64,000 nucleotides of DNA. It comes from Alligator mississippiensis (taxonomy: Eukaryota; Chordata; Crocodylia; Alligatoridae). Within the stretch, counting starts at the first letter, position 1. The number at the start of each line of letters is the position of its first letter. Below the pieces are notes generated by a model. The model searched no databases. It worked only from the letters and a program-made list of their open reading frames with translations, and had not been told where the DNA came from. Shown one piece after another: positions 11,601 to 23,228 of the stretch. Location: positions 236,370,719-236,434,718 of the forward strand of contig NC_081824.1 in NCBI RefSeq assembly GCF_030867095.1. Reading direction: 5' to 3'. The position numbers were made by a program, and so were the translations under genes.

Positions 11601-13244
11601 CTGCAGAACTTCCAGGTAATGGGTAATCAAAGCATCCAGTTGTATGGAGTACTAAGCCATAACATCTGGGCATTTAAGTCATTCCAGCATACAATGCTGT
11701 CAGCTCCTGCTCCCATTTTGTAGTTCACAGTAACTTGTTTTATGGATATTAATTACAGCAGAATTAGCAATGAAAACTCTTCATTTTGTTGCCAAGCACT
11801 AAATGCCCTGTATATATGAGAACTGAATATGTACCATATACATGCAAAAAGAGAAAAAAAAACCCCAAAAAAACACTAAACAGGAAAGCAGCTGGCGAAC
11901 GTAAGAGCAAGCGAACATGGGGAACTGTCAGAAACCACTAGCAGTCCGTTCTAAGAGCTGATATACTTGGATTCTATTATTTTTAGAATATGTATAAACA
12001 AGTCGATTACCCCATAGATATCCAAATGCTGGTAAAAGTCTAACTATAAAATTAAGACTTGTCTCGATAAGCCCACAGATAAGTGGGAAATGGCACAGTG
12101 ACCCTAAAATTAACAAGTTTTGCGCTCTGAGGTTTGGTATGCCATTTGCCATTTATTTGAAGTCTATGCATTTTCAAAGTACTACCATGCAGATACCCTG
12201 CACTATCTAAAGAATCAGCTGCAGCGCAGCTGCATTAGTGAAGCCCCATATGCTTTTGGTTCTAGAGCTAGTGCAAAAATTCTTTCTTCACAGTGCAACC
12301 TTGGACCATAATTGTATTTACAGACTATCTGAGCTCAAACAAGTTTGCTTTTAATGGTTAAGTAGCCATATAATTATAGTAGGACAACTCAAAATAGAAA
12401 ATTAACTGTTAATATTCTCAACCAAAAAGGTTACAAGGAATCCAGACTGCCCTTGCTACTCTGAACCTTGGACAGTAATGATTAGGTTAAACATGAAGTG
12501 CTCTCTTCTGCATCTCCTCCCTATGTGGCTAACAACACGGCTTGACCTACTCCATTAAACCCTTCAGTCAAGGATTAGCTATATTCTAGACATTAATCTT
12601 GCCTACCTACCAATACCTTAAATAACTATGATTACATCCTTGCTGCAAAGCAGGTCACAAATGCAGTTTCTCAGTTTGTCTAAAGGAAAAACTTAAGTGG
12701 GTTGTAGAAAGAAAAAAAAAGCTGTATTTTATACTTCCCACCACATACATTAGTGAAAAGGCGAGCTGCAAAGAAAAAAATTTAAGAAGTTGTGTTTGCA
12801 ATTCTTTCCCTTTAAGAAAAGCCTGAGTTATTCTGAAGAGATTCTCATGGCTATGTTTTATGACAAGAAAATGCTTCATGCCCTGTCTTTGTCAGAGGGC
12901 TGCATGAGGTTATTTGAAGTAAACTCTTGTTTTATCAGCAATATAAATACACAAAGCAAAAAAAAAAAAAAAATTCAACCCATTTCTAGAGATGGTGAAG
13001 CAGCAAAAAGCAAGCACTTTCTATAAACACTGCAGTTTTTCTGGATATAGCATTTTTTCACTCATCTCAAAAAACACAAGGTCCAGGCCATTAGAGAGAG
13101 AGTGTGAAACAAAACAGGAAGAGTGCAGATTGCTTTAGGGAGGCTAGTATTTTCCATACCCATTGTTTAAATGTGGCTTCCTGCATCACATCCAAAGAGT
13201 ACACAAATCTGCTTTAATTACCAAAAAGTTAAACAGTAGGGTTT
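11601..13244. other. Intergenic between a CR1 tail and the minus SRSF7 copy
   Basis: AT-rich with an A15 run near 12960. No exon or repeat recognised. Confidence 0.55.
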
Positions 13245-13275
13245 CCACAAAATAATGTTTAGTTAGAAATGCATG

Positions 13276-13281
13276 TTTATT
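13276..13281 (-). terminator. Candidate polyadenylation signal of minus SRSF7 copy
   Basis: The minus strand reads AATAAA within gaaataataaacatg. The surrounding 3' UTR (tgtgggacttttttattgg then ttgaaataa and atttctaac) aligns with the 3' end of the plus SRSF7 copy at about 41205-41250. This shows that the duplication included the 3' UTR. Confidence 0.7.
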
Positions 13282-13551
13282 ATTTCAAACGTCCCAATAA
13301 AAAAGTCCCACATTTGTAAGTCAAGATGTTAAACCAAAAAGCTGTTTATTTGTTCACTGATATCACTTTTGGCAAATTTAAGGGATCTGGATCCATGCCA
13401 ATTGTTAGTATGTAGAAATATCCTAGGACTAAGCCCTTACATTTATATCAAAGACATAACAAAATCCCTTACAATAATGTAAACAAAATATTTTTCTTCC
13501 TAAAGGGTTAATTTTGTAATCTTAATCCATTCTTTCAGGACTTGCACTCCT

Positions 13552-13576
13552 TTATGGACTTCCTGATGGTGAACGG
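13552..13576 (-). CDS. SRSF7: Minus SRSF7 copy last exon, early stop
   Basis: After ctatttcag it reads SRSPSGSP then TAA at 13552-13554. The ancestral stop (ATG GAT TAA) still exists at 13522-13524, ten codons later, with the frame intact between. The loss is therefore confined to the last ten residues. Confidence 0.85.
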
Positions 13577-16500
13577 CTGAAATAGAAAGAAAACAGAAAT
13601 CAGTAGGAGCATTTCCATTGATTTGAAACTGCACATATAGCAAGGCCACCAAAACACGCACAAACCGTACTATGCTAAGCCCGTCTTCCTCAAGCACTCT
13701 TATTAATACTAGTTTAACATAGCTTATTAAAGATACATGGATTATAAAACATCCATTATGGACTATTACTAAATATCTTCAAAGGATAGCTATATTTTAG
13801 AAGTTTGCTACAACATCATTAAATTTAAAAACAGGTAATATTGAACAAGTGCTGCAGCAAGTTTTCGAAGCTTTTTCTGACATGAAATGTAGAGGAGACA
13901 GTACAGTAAATGTCAAGAAGCCCTGATTATGATCAAAGCCATCATTCACACTTAATAATGTTGTTATCAAGGAAGAGGGTCTGAAATATAAATCAAAAAG
14001 TTACAACATCAAAGTGATCAGTCCACCAAGACTTTTTAGCATTTCCAAGTGAGAAGTACAGTGAAAGCCGCTAGCAATTTCCATGTTGATAAAAGTTGAT
14101 TTTCCAAGAAAGACCACTGCAGATCCCAGCAACACTCCTACACAATAACCTTTAGTAGAAATTCTGCTTACCTTCTCTTTGGAGACGGTGATCTGGACTT
14201 TGATCTACTGAGAAAACAGCAAGAAATACCACTTAAATTTCATATGTTGTTTGTTATAATACTATATCCATACTTAAAAATAGCTTTAAAAGATCTCCAC
14301 AGCCTTAAATCTCATTTAAGATTAGGCATCATTTACAACTTAAAACAAAAAACTTGCAACATTTGGGTAGATTTAAACTAATCTCTATTAGTCCTACATA
14401 CTACTGAAGCTTATGTTGTATTTACTTGTGTAACACACCTTTCCTGAAAAAGTCAGCCCTCCAAAATTGGGGCATGTCTTAAGTGGGGAAGTCAATTTTC
14501 TGCCCCAAGTTAAAACATGTAATGGCTGCCATGTGCTGTGTTTCTCTTCCAACCCAAGACAGAGCCAGAACACACCCTTCAGGGCCAGTTGATTTTTAAC
14601 CCTGTTATAGCTGTTGAGCAGAACTATAGTTCTGAACCTACCAGCTTAGAGACAGAGTAATGCTAAGGAGTGAGCCAAGTGTGGTTCACTCCCTGTTGAG
14701 GGCCAGCAGACAGCCACTTGAACCCATGTGCTGGCAGTTAAGAATGGAAAAGAAAAAAAAAAAGGTGTTTTTCCAAATTCTTCCTTTCCATAACAAGGTG
14801 CATGTATTTTGGGAGAGAGGGGTGGGGGTGTGGCATACAAGTAGATACTGTATTTCCAATTCATTTATCATGAAATCTCATCCTGGTAAGTCACCATTTC
14901 AGAAGTTACTAGAAAAACTTGTGGCAATAATTAATACAAGTACATTGACCTCTATTCAAAATGCTAGGATTTTCACAAAAGCAGCATTCCAAATTTGGAA
15001 GTTGGATCGTCTCCCATCTGATCCCAACTTTGATTTTCCGGAACACTCAATCATCCTCATCTCAATGCTTTTAACAACTTTCTACTTGCATCTTCATTCC
15101 CAGTTGTGTGCATGTCAACTGAAGATTGAGATTATTTTCTTATAATTTAAGATGAATAATCTTCAAAAGATTTCAGAGCTATAAGCTACACTAGGGCTGT
15201 TTAACTCAAAAACTACTACAATACCACATCCAAGAAAGCTGCTGGATTTTTAACTAGCAAATTGGGCAAGCTGTTGCTTGACCTTCCTCAACTTCCATCT
15301 TTCTATAAACTTTCAATTGTCCAAAATGGCAACCATTATTCTTTTTCACATAAAACTTACTGCATTGAATTTAGGCAGCAAGGCAAATCAGAAGTTTTTG
15401 AAAAACATACAATGATTTTCAAAACTCAGATATAACCTTGGACTTTGACACTACTAATCCTTAAATTTAACTCTGTATGTATAAGCTCAAAGTAACCAAA
15501 AGCCACTGAACTGAAAAGCCACTGGCTGCCTTCCCCACTAGCTCAATCAATTGTTCCCCTCATAACAGAACCTCTTGAAATATACAACACTAATTTGCCT
15601 TATCTGGCCAGAGCAATAACCTGTAACCCACATTCTAAGCTTCACATGCTGTCCCTTTGGTAAGATCTCTCTTATGTCACCAGTGAAGACACCCAATGAT
15701 CCAAATAGCCATCTCATAAAACACACTTTGCTGTAACAAGGAACATGCTTTCATTTACAATGAATGCAGTAAAAATTTCGAAGAAGATAAAACCTGCTCA
15801 ACATTCATACAATGCCAGTTAACCCTTCTGCTGCACAGTTACTTAATCTCTAAAGTGAAGATTAATTTTGAATGTTTAGGAAGTAATGAACAAAAGTGGC
15901 AACATTTTTGTCTTTTTATATTAATGCAAATCCCAAAATTTGGCACAACAGACCACAAATACTTGAAGTAAAACAGGAATTTCCAAAGAAACTTAAAGCT
16001 AATGAGTAGGAATACTCTGTACATACAAGAACAAAGAATAGCAGAATCTGAAAACTGCAAAACTGAGTAACCAATAATACAGAAGTTTATTTAGAAGTCT
16101 TGCTTGTTGAGAGCATATGAACATGCAATGTGTGTCTAATTAAACATACTCTGCCTATCACTGCCATTTACTCACCAATGAGTCATGGATGGCTAAGTGA
16201 ACACGATGGAACCAATACATTCAATGCATGGCTCAAGCATCAGAAAGGGGGAAAATACATCTTGATAATAAGACAGGGCTCTCATCTCTCCCCACCCGCC
16301 ACACACGATAGGCCTTTTCTTCCTCTTCCCCACCACCCTTTTCCCCAGAATCCTTGTACTCGTATCAGCATTTCTTCATTGTTCCAATTTCTTCTCTCTC
16401 CTTCAGAAATGGCTCCTGCTAGTAGTACTCCATCTCCTTTTCTCCTCTAGATAGAATCATTGCTCCTTTGTCTTTAGCTGCAATTTCCATTTTAAGAATT

Positions 16501-19500
16501 ATTCCTGTACTAAAAGCTGAAGAGTGGCAGGAAACAGAGCGCTGTTTTTGTTCTGCAGCTTTAAAGCACAGGAAACAATATTTGCAGATCTAACCAAAAG
16601 GATAAAATGATTCAGAAATATTAATCTGCTCCAGAATCCCCAGTATAAATCCAATCTTTACCATTTAGGTGGCAAGAGATTCCTGGTCCAAAAAGGGAAG
16701 GAATGACTCCTAAATGCAAGCTGTTCTTTATGAAATAAGTAGGCCTAAGAAAGTGGATTTCCTTTCCACATTTAATTCCTGTGGTCCAATCAATACAAGA
16801 CAATCTTGGGCACAACACCACCATTTCTTACATATATCCACAGCACATGAAGTTCACCAGCGCTGGTATAACCAAGACAGCAATAACCATGAGATGGGGC
16901 ACTTATGAATGCTTTTCAGGTACCTGGCCTGGATGTGTACACACAACGGACTATAAAGATGTTTAAAAAACAAAACAAAACAGATACTTGAGAAGAGAAT
17001 GATTTAAGCAGCAACACAGTAACACCTGTAGGTTACAAGCAGGGACTTATCCCAAATGTGCAAGGGACAAATGCCACCAAGACTTTTCAAGTGACTTAAC
17101 ACGAAAAAAATTTTCTAATAACTGGTATATGATAGACACCCGCCAGGCAGACATGCTTCACTGTTTCAAGGATTTTTCCATGGTTTGCCATTATGCAGCC
17201 AGACCCTGAAAGGACCCGCAAAATGCTGGCAATACCAAGAAAATCTAGCATAAATACAGATCTGGATGTACAGGTTTATAACACTTCAATCCTCAAACTT
17301 AACAGAAAGGGAAATCTTAAAACTCTTAATAGATTTCATTGTAATGATTTTACCTGCTTCGTGGCCACAGAGCAGACCTAGATCTTGATCTTGACCTGGA
17401 TCTAGACCTAAAGTTTGGGTGCAGGGGTAGGGGTGGGTGGAAAAAAAAAATTGAAAGAAAGAAAGAAAGAAATGGAAGTACTCATGCATACCTCCCCCTC
17501 ACCTAATGCAAAATGTTATTTTACAAGAGGATTAAGTCTTCCGCAGTATTATAGCAACTCAGTCTAATGAATAGAAAGAATGCATAGCTTTTTGGTTCCT
17601 CAAGCAAAGGAATTCAAAGAAGGGAAGCCTAATCACTAGTTTCACAGCAGCAATTCTTGTCTATCAGGGTCTGGACACAAAAGCAAAAAATTAGAAGCCA
17701 AACACAGATAAAAAAAACTTGTAGCAGCAGCACCACATGGCTGAATACAAATGTAAAGAGACTTGAAAAGCTGAATGCTCTGCTTCAGTTCTCACTAGAT
17801 TGTCCATGGGGACACAAGCTGATAAAAAGGGAGGACAGACAAGTCATTGTCAAAAACTACTACCAGTTTATTAGAAGTAGCATGGTAGCTGCTAATTGGT
17901 ACTAGTTTTAATCAACCAAAAGTGCTCAAGGTCTACAAAGGTACGCTGGATAATACACCAAGATTCCATAAAGTAAGACTAAGTATGGGAGAGTTTGCTA
18001 ACACAGTTACACAGGCAAACCTAGCCGAATGGAAAATACATTACATATCTTTGCTGCTACAGCTAATCCCATCAAGAGAACTTCACTTTTATGTACAAAA
18101 ACCCTAGAACATTTGCTAGTTCAGAGGTCACCAGAGGTGCAATTCCCCTGACCCTTCCCCAACTCACAACCAACACAGCTGTACTACCTAAACTTAAGTG
18201 AAGGCCAGACATAAAACTAAAGGTTTACTAGGTGTGACCCAAAGGCCAAAAATATTTTTTTTTATAATTTCTACTCTAACATTAGTTCACTCAATAAGAT
18301 CAATATAACTTTTTAAAAAGGAAGATGGTCTTCAGGAATAAAATTTTTCAAAAAAGCCTGCTCCATCAAGGACTAGAGAATGGGCTTTGCACCCTCCTCC
18401 CATGTCCTCCAATATACATGGAATCCACCACCTTAATGGAAATACTATCTGGTAATCACAAGGCCTAACAATTACCTTGATCTTCTTAAAGAATCAGATC
18501 GGGACATGCGGGTTGAGACTGACCTATATCTACGAGGAGAGAATGACCGGGATCTGCGATAGGAAGCTGACCTGGATCTGCAGACAGGAAGATTTAAAAA
18601 AGCATACACAGTTGCACACTGCTATGCTACTTTTAATTCAAAATAAATACAGCTTAAAATGTAAGGCTCACCTCCTGCCACGACTTCGGCTGCGTGAGCG
18701 AGAATACCTTCTTCCTCTGGATCTTGAACGGGATCTAGACCGTGACCTAGTTTTAGGTTAGAGACAAAGGTTTTCAGAACAACGTTCCAGCAATTAGTGC
18801 AAGCGAGCCTCGGCTGACGTCAAAGTCAGACAACTAAAAAACTAGTGTCTGCCAGTTGGAAAAAACTCAGGGCCTATTTGTCTTGAGCAATTTTTACTAC
18901 CTAGAAAAATGTTAAAAAAAGCTGAATTACATTTCAGAATTACATAAGAATTAAAAAAAAAAACACTGTAATGTGTATTTAAAATAAACCTTGCAAGTTT
19001 GCAGGTCGACCCTCTTTGGCCCAAGGTCTAGCAGATCTAGACGATCTAGAAGTATCTATAGCCGATCGCTGCATCTAGGTGTTCTCTTCAATCTAACGAC
19101 GATCAAACTGACAGCCAAATGAGCCAGGGTGAGGCTTGATTGACGCAAGAAGATTTTTCTAGGTGGGCATGTGGTCAATCTGGTGTTCCTCTTTCTAAAC
19201 CGGAGGGGGGGCCCCAATTGAAAGCCAAATTTACTGTTACGGCGGTCACCGTCTCAAATTTTCTGCCCTTAAAGAATAAGGTGAAGCTAGGTGTAGATGG
19301 CTCGAGGGGATCTGGCCTCTTATGCTGATCACCTCAAGGTCTAGGAGGATCTTAAGTGTCGGATTTGCAAGGCGCCTCAGCATGAAATCTTAAGGCTCGT
19401 GACATTCTGAATCAAGGCGACTGACTCAAACGAAGAAACCTGAAAGGTTTTGACCAGGTTGATTATTAAGATAGTGACAGTCCATACGAAATAGCAACAA

Positions 19501-20623
19501 ATCGCAACATACGCCTGCACAGTTAGTTATAACATTAACATTAACTATAACCAAAACCGGCGTAACAATCTCTTCTGTGCTAACAAAAACTACCAGAGTA
19601 ACAGGCCTAGCCAACCAACCAACCAACCACTCCGGTCACGTACGTACCGGCTCCTCCTCCGACGACTGTAACGATGACAGTCATACGCATAATGACCCTT
19701 CTCCCCACATTCGTAACACCTGTCGTTAGGATCAAACGGCCGTCGGGCTGGAGGTCTGTCATAGCGGGAGCGACGAGGCATGCCGGTCGACAGCTCTACA
19801 CGTACTCTGGAGCCACAGATTATCCTGCAATGGAGAAATCCAGACCACATACCAGTTTACAAAACTTCATGCTTCTTCCTTATTGCACTTTTGCTGTACG
19901 AAAGCAAGGACTAACTCTAATGACCCACAGGAGATAGAGAACCCCGCAAGTACTGTGATGTTTGCTCAGCACCCTGCCTACTTTAAATGTTTAAAATACC
20001 TACATACTTCCCATCTAATCCAAGAACAGCATCCTCAGCATCTCGGGGGTCTTCGAACTCCACGAAGGCAAAGCCAGGTGGGTTTCGGGCGATCCACACA
20101 GTGCGCAGCGGCCCATAGTAGCTGAAGGCTCTCTCCAGCTCGCCCTTCCCAGCACCTGTGCCCAGGTTGCCCACGTACACCTTGGTCTCTGGCGGGAGGA
20201 AGACAGCCTCTGTCAGTGGCTCACGCCCACGAGCCCTTCCGCCCGTCGCCCGAAACCATCAGGCGCGAAAGGGTTAACCTCCCCCCGAGTTCAGCCCGCC
20301 CCTGCGCCGCGCACATGCGCACCTCCCTCTCCCACGCCACCATCTTGGCGCTGCCTCCATTTTGCTGACCCGCGTCTCCCGGACTCCCCCCCCCCCCTCC
20401 CGCCGAGCGACACCCCGCTCCCAAACGCGGCCCGCCCCCTCCGCCCGCGGGGCCCCCGGGGCCTGCGCCGCATGATACTGCAAAATTGCTGCGGCCTGCC
20501 TCCCTCCCGCCCCCCCCGCGCGATCGCCTCGTTGCCAAGACAGCCCTCGGGCAACAGGAAAGCAACCGCCGCCACTTTCGCGGCGCCGCGTCCTCACCCA
20601 CCGTAGCGCCCGTAACGCGACAT
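13552..20623 (-). CDS. SRSF7: SRSF7 duplicate, complete intron-containing copy on the minus strand
   Basis: SRSF7 is a nuclear SR splicing factor with an RRM, a CCHC zinc knuckle and an RS tail. Eight exons are visible: 20602-20623, 20008-20188, 19648-19824, 18672-18746, 18476-18577, 17354-17407, 14172-14207 and 13552-13576. They sum to 672 nt, giving 223 residues. The RRM carries RNP2 VYVGNL and RNP1 GFAFVEFE; the knuckle is [14 protein letters not shown]. Introns rule out a retrocopy. Exon 2 differs from the plus copy at 13 bases, 12 silent, which indicates past purifying selection. Two oddities: the strongest exon-1 donor (GG|GTGAGG) would shift the frame, while a donor four bases upstream (G|GTGGGT) gives MSRYGRY-ETKVYVG in frame; and a TAA in the last exon removes the final ten residues ([10 protein letters not shown] equivalent). 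It may be functional or a decaying duplicate. Confidence 0.88.
14172..14207 (-). CDS. SRSF7: Minus SRSF7 copy exon 7 ([12 protein letters not shown])
   Basis: 36 bp, matching the penultimate exon of the plus copy. It keeps the human-like SPSPKR where the plus copy has SASPKR. Confidence 0.88.
14208..17353 (-). other. Long intron 6 of the minus SRSF7 copy
   Basis: I did not find a counterpart of the 45-bp exon 7 of the plus copy here. No other gene or clear transposon is seen. Confidence 0.5.
17354..17407 (-). CDS. SRSF7: Minus SRSF7 copy exon 6
   Basis: 54 bp, after ctttag and before gtaaaa, encoding [16 protein letters not shown]. The plus copy has VTWPRS at the end. Confidence 0.87.
18476..18577 (-). 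CDS. SRSF7: Minus SRSF7 copy exon 5 (eroded RS block)
   Basis: 102 bp as in the plus copy and still open, but eight of about 34 residues differ, several in positions that disrupt RS/SP dipeptides (Y, F, Y, V, T, M, D). This contrasts sharply with exons 3 and 4. Confidence 0.88.
18672..18746 (-). CDS. SRSF7: Minus SRSF7 copy exon 4 (first RS block)
   Basis: A 75-bp exon with RS repeats and [10 protein letters not shown]. One residue differs from the plus copy (R for H). Identity ends seven bases before its donor. Confidence 0.92.
18678..19802 (-). repeat. Minus arm of near-identical inverted SRSF7 tract
   Basis: The reverse complement of this 1,125-bp segment matches 34429-35554. By eye it has about four substitutions and three single-base homopolymer length differences. 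It covers most of exon 3, intron 3 and almost all of exon 4. Similarity drops abruptly at both edges. Confidence 0.93.
19333..19439 (-). other. SRSF7: Probable poison cassette exon, minus SRSF7 copy
   Basis: In intron 3 an excellent acceptor (aaacctttcag) precedes a segment that, joined to exon 3, reaches TGA at 19412-19414 after eight codons. A possible donor is GAG|GTGATC. SR genes, including SRSF7, are known to carry conserved premature-stop exons used for autoregulation by nonsense-mediated decay. The donor choice is uncertain. Confidence 0.6.
19648..19824 (-). CDS. SRSF7: Minus SRSF7 copy exon 3 (RRM end and zinc knuckle)
   Basis: A 177-bp exon encoding [19 protein letters not shown] and the CCHC knuckle. 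It differs from the plus copy only at its first few codons (V to I). From 19802 downward it is identical. Confidence 0.93.
20008..20188 (-). CDS. SRSF7: Minus SRSF7 copy exon 2 (RRM)
   Basis: The exon is 181 bp, equal to the plus copy, after cccgccag and before gtatgt. It encodes nearly the whole RRM. The only amino-acid change from the plus copy is R to L in EDAV(R/L)GLDGK. Confidence 0.92.
20602..20623 (-). CDS. SRSF7: Minus SRSF7 copy exon 1 (MSRYGRY)
   Basis: ATG at 20621-20623 is followed by codons for SRYGRY, then G|GTGGGT. This donor keeps frame with exon 2. The alternative GTGAGG donor at 20597 leaves a 26-nt exon in the wrong phase. Relative to the plus copy, two bases appear to be missing at the junction. 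Confidence 0.7.
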
Positions 20624-20660
20624 AGTCTCCCCTCAGCTAGCGGCTCCGCGTGCTCCTTCC

Positions 20661-20667
20661 TTATATA
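20661..20667 (-). promoter_or_regulatory. TATA box of minus SRSF7 copy
   Basis: The minus strand reads ctatataagg 38 bp upstream of the ATG. The plus copy also has a TATA element, 58 bp upstream, so the promoter was duplicated with the gene. Confidence 0.65.
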
Positions 20668-20887
20668 GCGGGACCCGCCGCGGCGCATGCGCAAGGGCCG
20701 CCGCGCCGCGTGCAGGGAAGGACGCCCGTTGAGCGCGCAGCCCCGCGTGGAGCCATTGCTTCCGTCCCGGGGGGGGGGGCGCTGGGAGCCAGTCGCTGCC
20801 TCCGCCTCAGGCTCCTGGTTCCGCGTTGGTGACCCACGCCCGACTGACGGGGGTCCCCAGGGAAAGTCTCGCGCGCTTTAATGAAAC

Positions 20888-20976
20888 AATCCACATGCTT
20901 CCAGGATTAAAACGAAACGCCACTATATACCTCTATATATGAGTGGCGTTTCATTTTAATACTGGAAACGTGGATT
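20888..20976. repeat. Foldback MITE upstream of minus SRSF7 promoter
   Basis: Arms at 20888-20924 and 20942-20976 are near-perfect inverted repeats (gaaacgccact versus agtggcgtttc, and so on) around a 17-bp AT-rich loop. The whole unit is about 90 bp. It lies some 220 bp upstream of the TATA box. Confidence 0.8.
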
Positions 20977-23228
20977 TGGGGTTACTTTTTTAAAGCTGAA
21001 AATTTGGGGGTTTGTTTTTTTTTTCTATCCGAGAACACCAGGATCCCTGGTAATAAGAACAGGCAAGGCAGCTGAAGCGTGTTGCACTGGGAAGGAAAAC
21101 TTTCCAATTTTCTCTCCCTCCGTTTTCCTCAAGGATAGGAGAGAAACAGTTGCAGGGATGACAAACATTGCAAAATGTATTCGAAACAAGTTTTATGTCG
21201 ATATACAGCTGGTTGCTTATTATGCAGCAAAATCAGATGAGCCTAGACCCCTTTCCTTCATTTACCTGGAGCCTTTGTATCCATCCTTCCTCAGTCCTTA
21301 ACAACCAGAGGGACCAGTCACATTTTGACTTCTAACTCTACACTGCTTTTCCTCTTGCGCTTGTTTAAATCCATTGTCAGGCTCTGCTGTTATGCCATTA
21401 GGGTTTGCAAACTAAATTATCCATCTTCAATTTGCCCTTCAAAAAAGCATGGTGAAATTGAAAAGAAAGTCTTTCCAAAGGATAGAACAAAAAGATCACA
21501 ATCTGACTTTAAAAGGTCACCATAATAAACTTTCAATTTACGAGACCTGCTTTAAAATTATCTGCAAGTAGAACAGATCTTGTCTATAAACTCACACACC
21601 ACTACAGAAAAACCTCAATAATCTATCTAGATCTTTGTACATGTCTACGCAGATGCACATTGATCTGTTCATAAATTCTAATAACATATAATTGTAATAT
21701 GTAGAAAAAGATTATGTTAGCAATACCATCTTCACAATTAATTTTCATTAAACAAACAACTTATGCCCAAACCTTTAGATATCACCTTGCTTACAGGTTC
21801 ATTACTGTTATTAACCTTTGGTTCAGAGATTAGTCAAGAACGATAAACTTTGTAGTTCTAGACCATTAGTTTGAACTGCTCTGATCACAGATCTCATTGG
21901 TTGTCTACACTGACTGCAAATAGTTGTTCTCATTATCAGTCTTAGCTAGAAACTTTAGGTGAAAGTGTAATAGCCGTCACTTGCTGGCCTGTGAACACTT
22001 ATAAAGAAGCACTGCAGGGCTAGCACAGTGGCTGATTGACCTCCACTCTGAACTGTCTCTTTGGGAAGAAATCAGCCAAACTAGCTGTGGTGGCTGTACA
22101 CACACTGCGGAGCCCCAGTAGACTTTGCTGAATCCTAGACCAGCCTTCCAAAAGAAAACTGGGTTAACTGCCTGATTCCAAAATCCGTTCCAAACAAAAG
22201 GGTGAAAAGATTCTGTGTCTAAAGCTCATGTTCCCCACCAAGAAAAATTCTAAAAGAAATAAAAATCTTACCTCTTCCAGCTGGTCCTTATCTGGCAACA
22301 GCTCCTTCATTGCATCTTGCATCCCATGCAACACTGAGATTCTTCACTGTGCTTTATACTGCTGTTTTCCAGTGTAAAGCCAGAGAGTATGAAAAACAAA
22401 ACTCTAGTGCATGGGTGACAGCTAATCTAGATACCACAGTCACATGTAAACATGGTCCAAGGTGTAGGGTTTGAGTTACAAACATCTTGAAGATATACTT
22501 TTTACCCTCAAATTTACTATTCTTTTAAATAGTTGGCTCTGGAACAAAGGAGCCAATTAAGAACTCTGTTCATACAATAAGGGAGGTCAAGGCTATCCCT
22601 CTTACAAAAAAAAAACAGCCCTTAAGCTATACAGAACATAGTGCTCTCTCCAAGCAAAACAATTTGTGTAAGACAAACACAGTATGCACTTCTCATTATA
22701 TAGTGCAGCAACCTCACTCCAAGGGGTACTGTCAACTTACATCATGCTTCTGCCTGATAATTTCTACCTCTTACGTTTGCAAGTGACACCCAGGATCACT
22801 ATAACAAATTACAGGGAGTTTTCTTATCAGTGCTACTGTTTCCCTGGTGGAGTCTCTTAGGCTCCCATTTTTGAGGCATTCACCCTGCAACAAGATACAC
22901 AGGAAAATAGGACTGCAAGTTGGCAGGGCGACTTTGTGGTACGTTTAACAGCTGAACTTTGTATGACTTGCTGTTTTAAATGGGCTAGATGAAGTTGATA
23001 GTATTTTTAACATAAGCACTGTAATGACTGCTGAACTAGAGAACTGCAAGATTTGCAATCAAAGCAAATGAACAAGCTAAGCAGCCGAAATGCAGTCATT
23101 TCTATGCTTGTGGCACAAACGTGAGATTTCTTTGCAAAGAGGCAAAAGACACACATTTTAAATGACCTCATCACATTTGATAGATGGGTTCAAGTGGAAT
23201 TTATTCAAGATTATGGTCAACATTAATT
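20977..23228. other. Intergenic between minus SRSF7 promoter and GEMIN6 3' side
   Basis: No exon or repeat with clear ends is recognised. Confidence 0.5.

Larger units (their letters stand above)
20220..20880. promoter_or_regulatory. CpG-rich promoter region of minus SRSF7 copy
   Basis: This GC- and CpG-dense region contains exon 1 and intron 1 of the minus copy and its upstream DNA. Long open frames on both strands here come from base composition, not genes. Confidence 0.8.

Noticed and set aside
18678-19802. Near-identical tract as a plain assembly duplication
   Set aside because: Flanking exons and introns differ strongly and the tract itself has several differences on opposite strands. 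An error is not excluded, but it is not the simplest reading.
19590-19850. SRSF7 exon 3 reading on into intron 3 ([11 protein letters not shown]...) as a real protein end
   Set aside because: This is intron retention reading. A strong gtacgt donor ends the exon, and both copies behave alike. An alternative isoform is possible but unsupported.
13552-20623. Minus SRSF7 copy as a processed retrocopy
   Set aside because: It has introns at the same positions, a TATA box and CpG-rich promoter, so it arose from DNA duplication.
20221-20694. 157-codon minus frame over the minus SRSF7 promoter
   Set aside because: It runs through exon 1 and intron 1 in another frame and reflects GC-rich composition.
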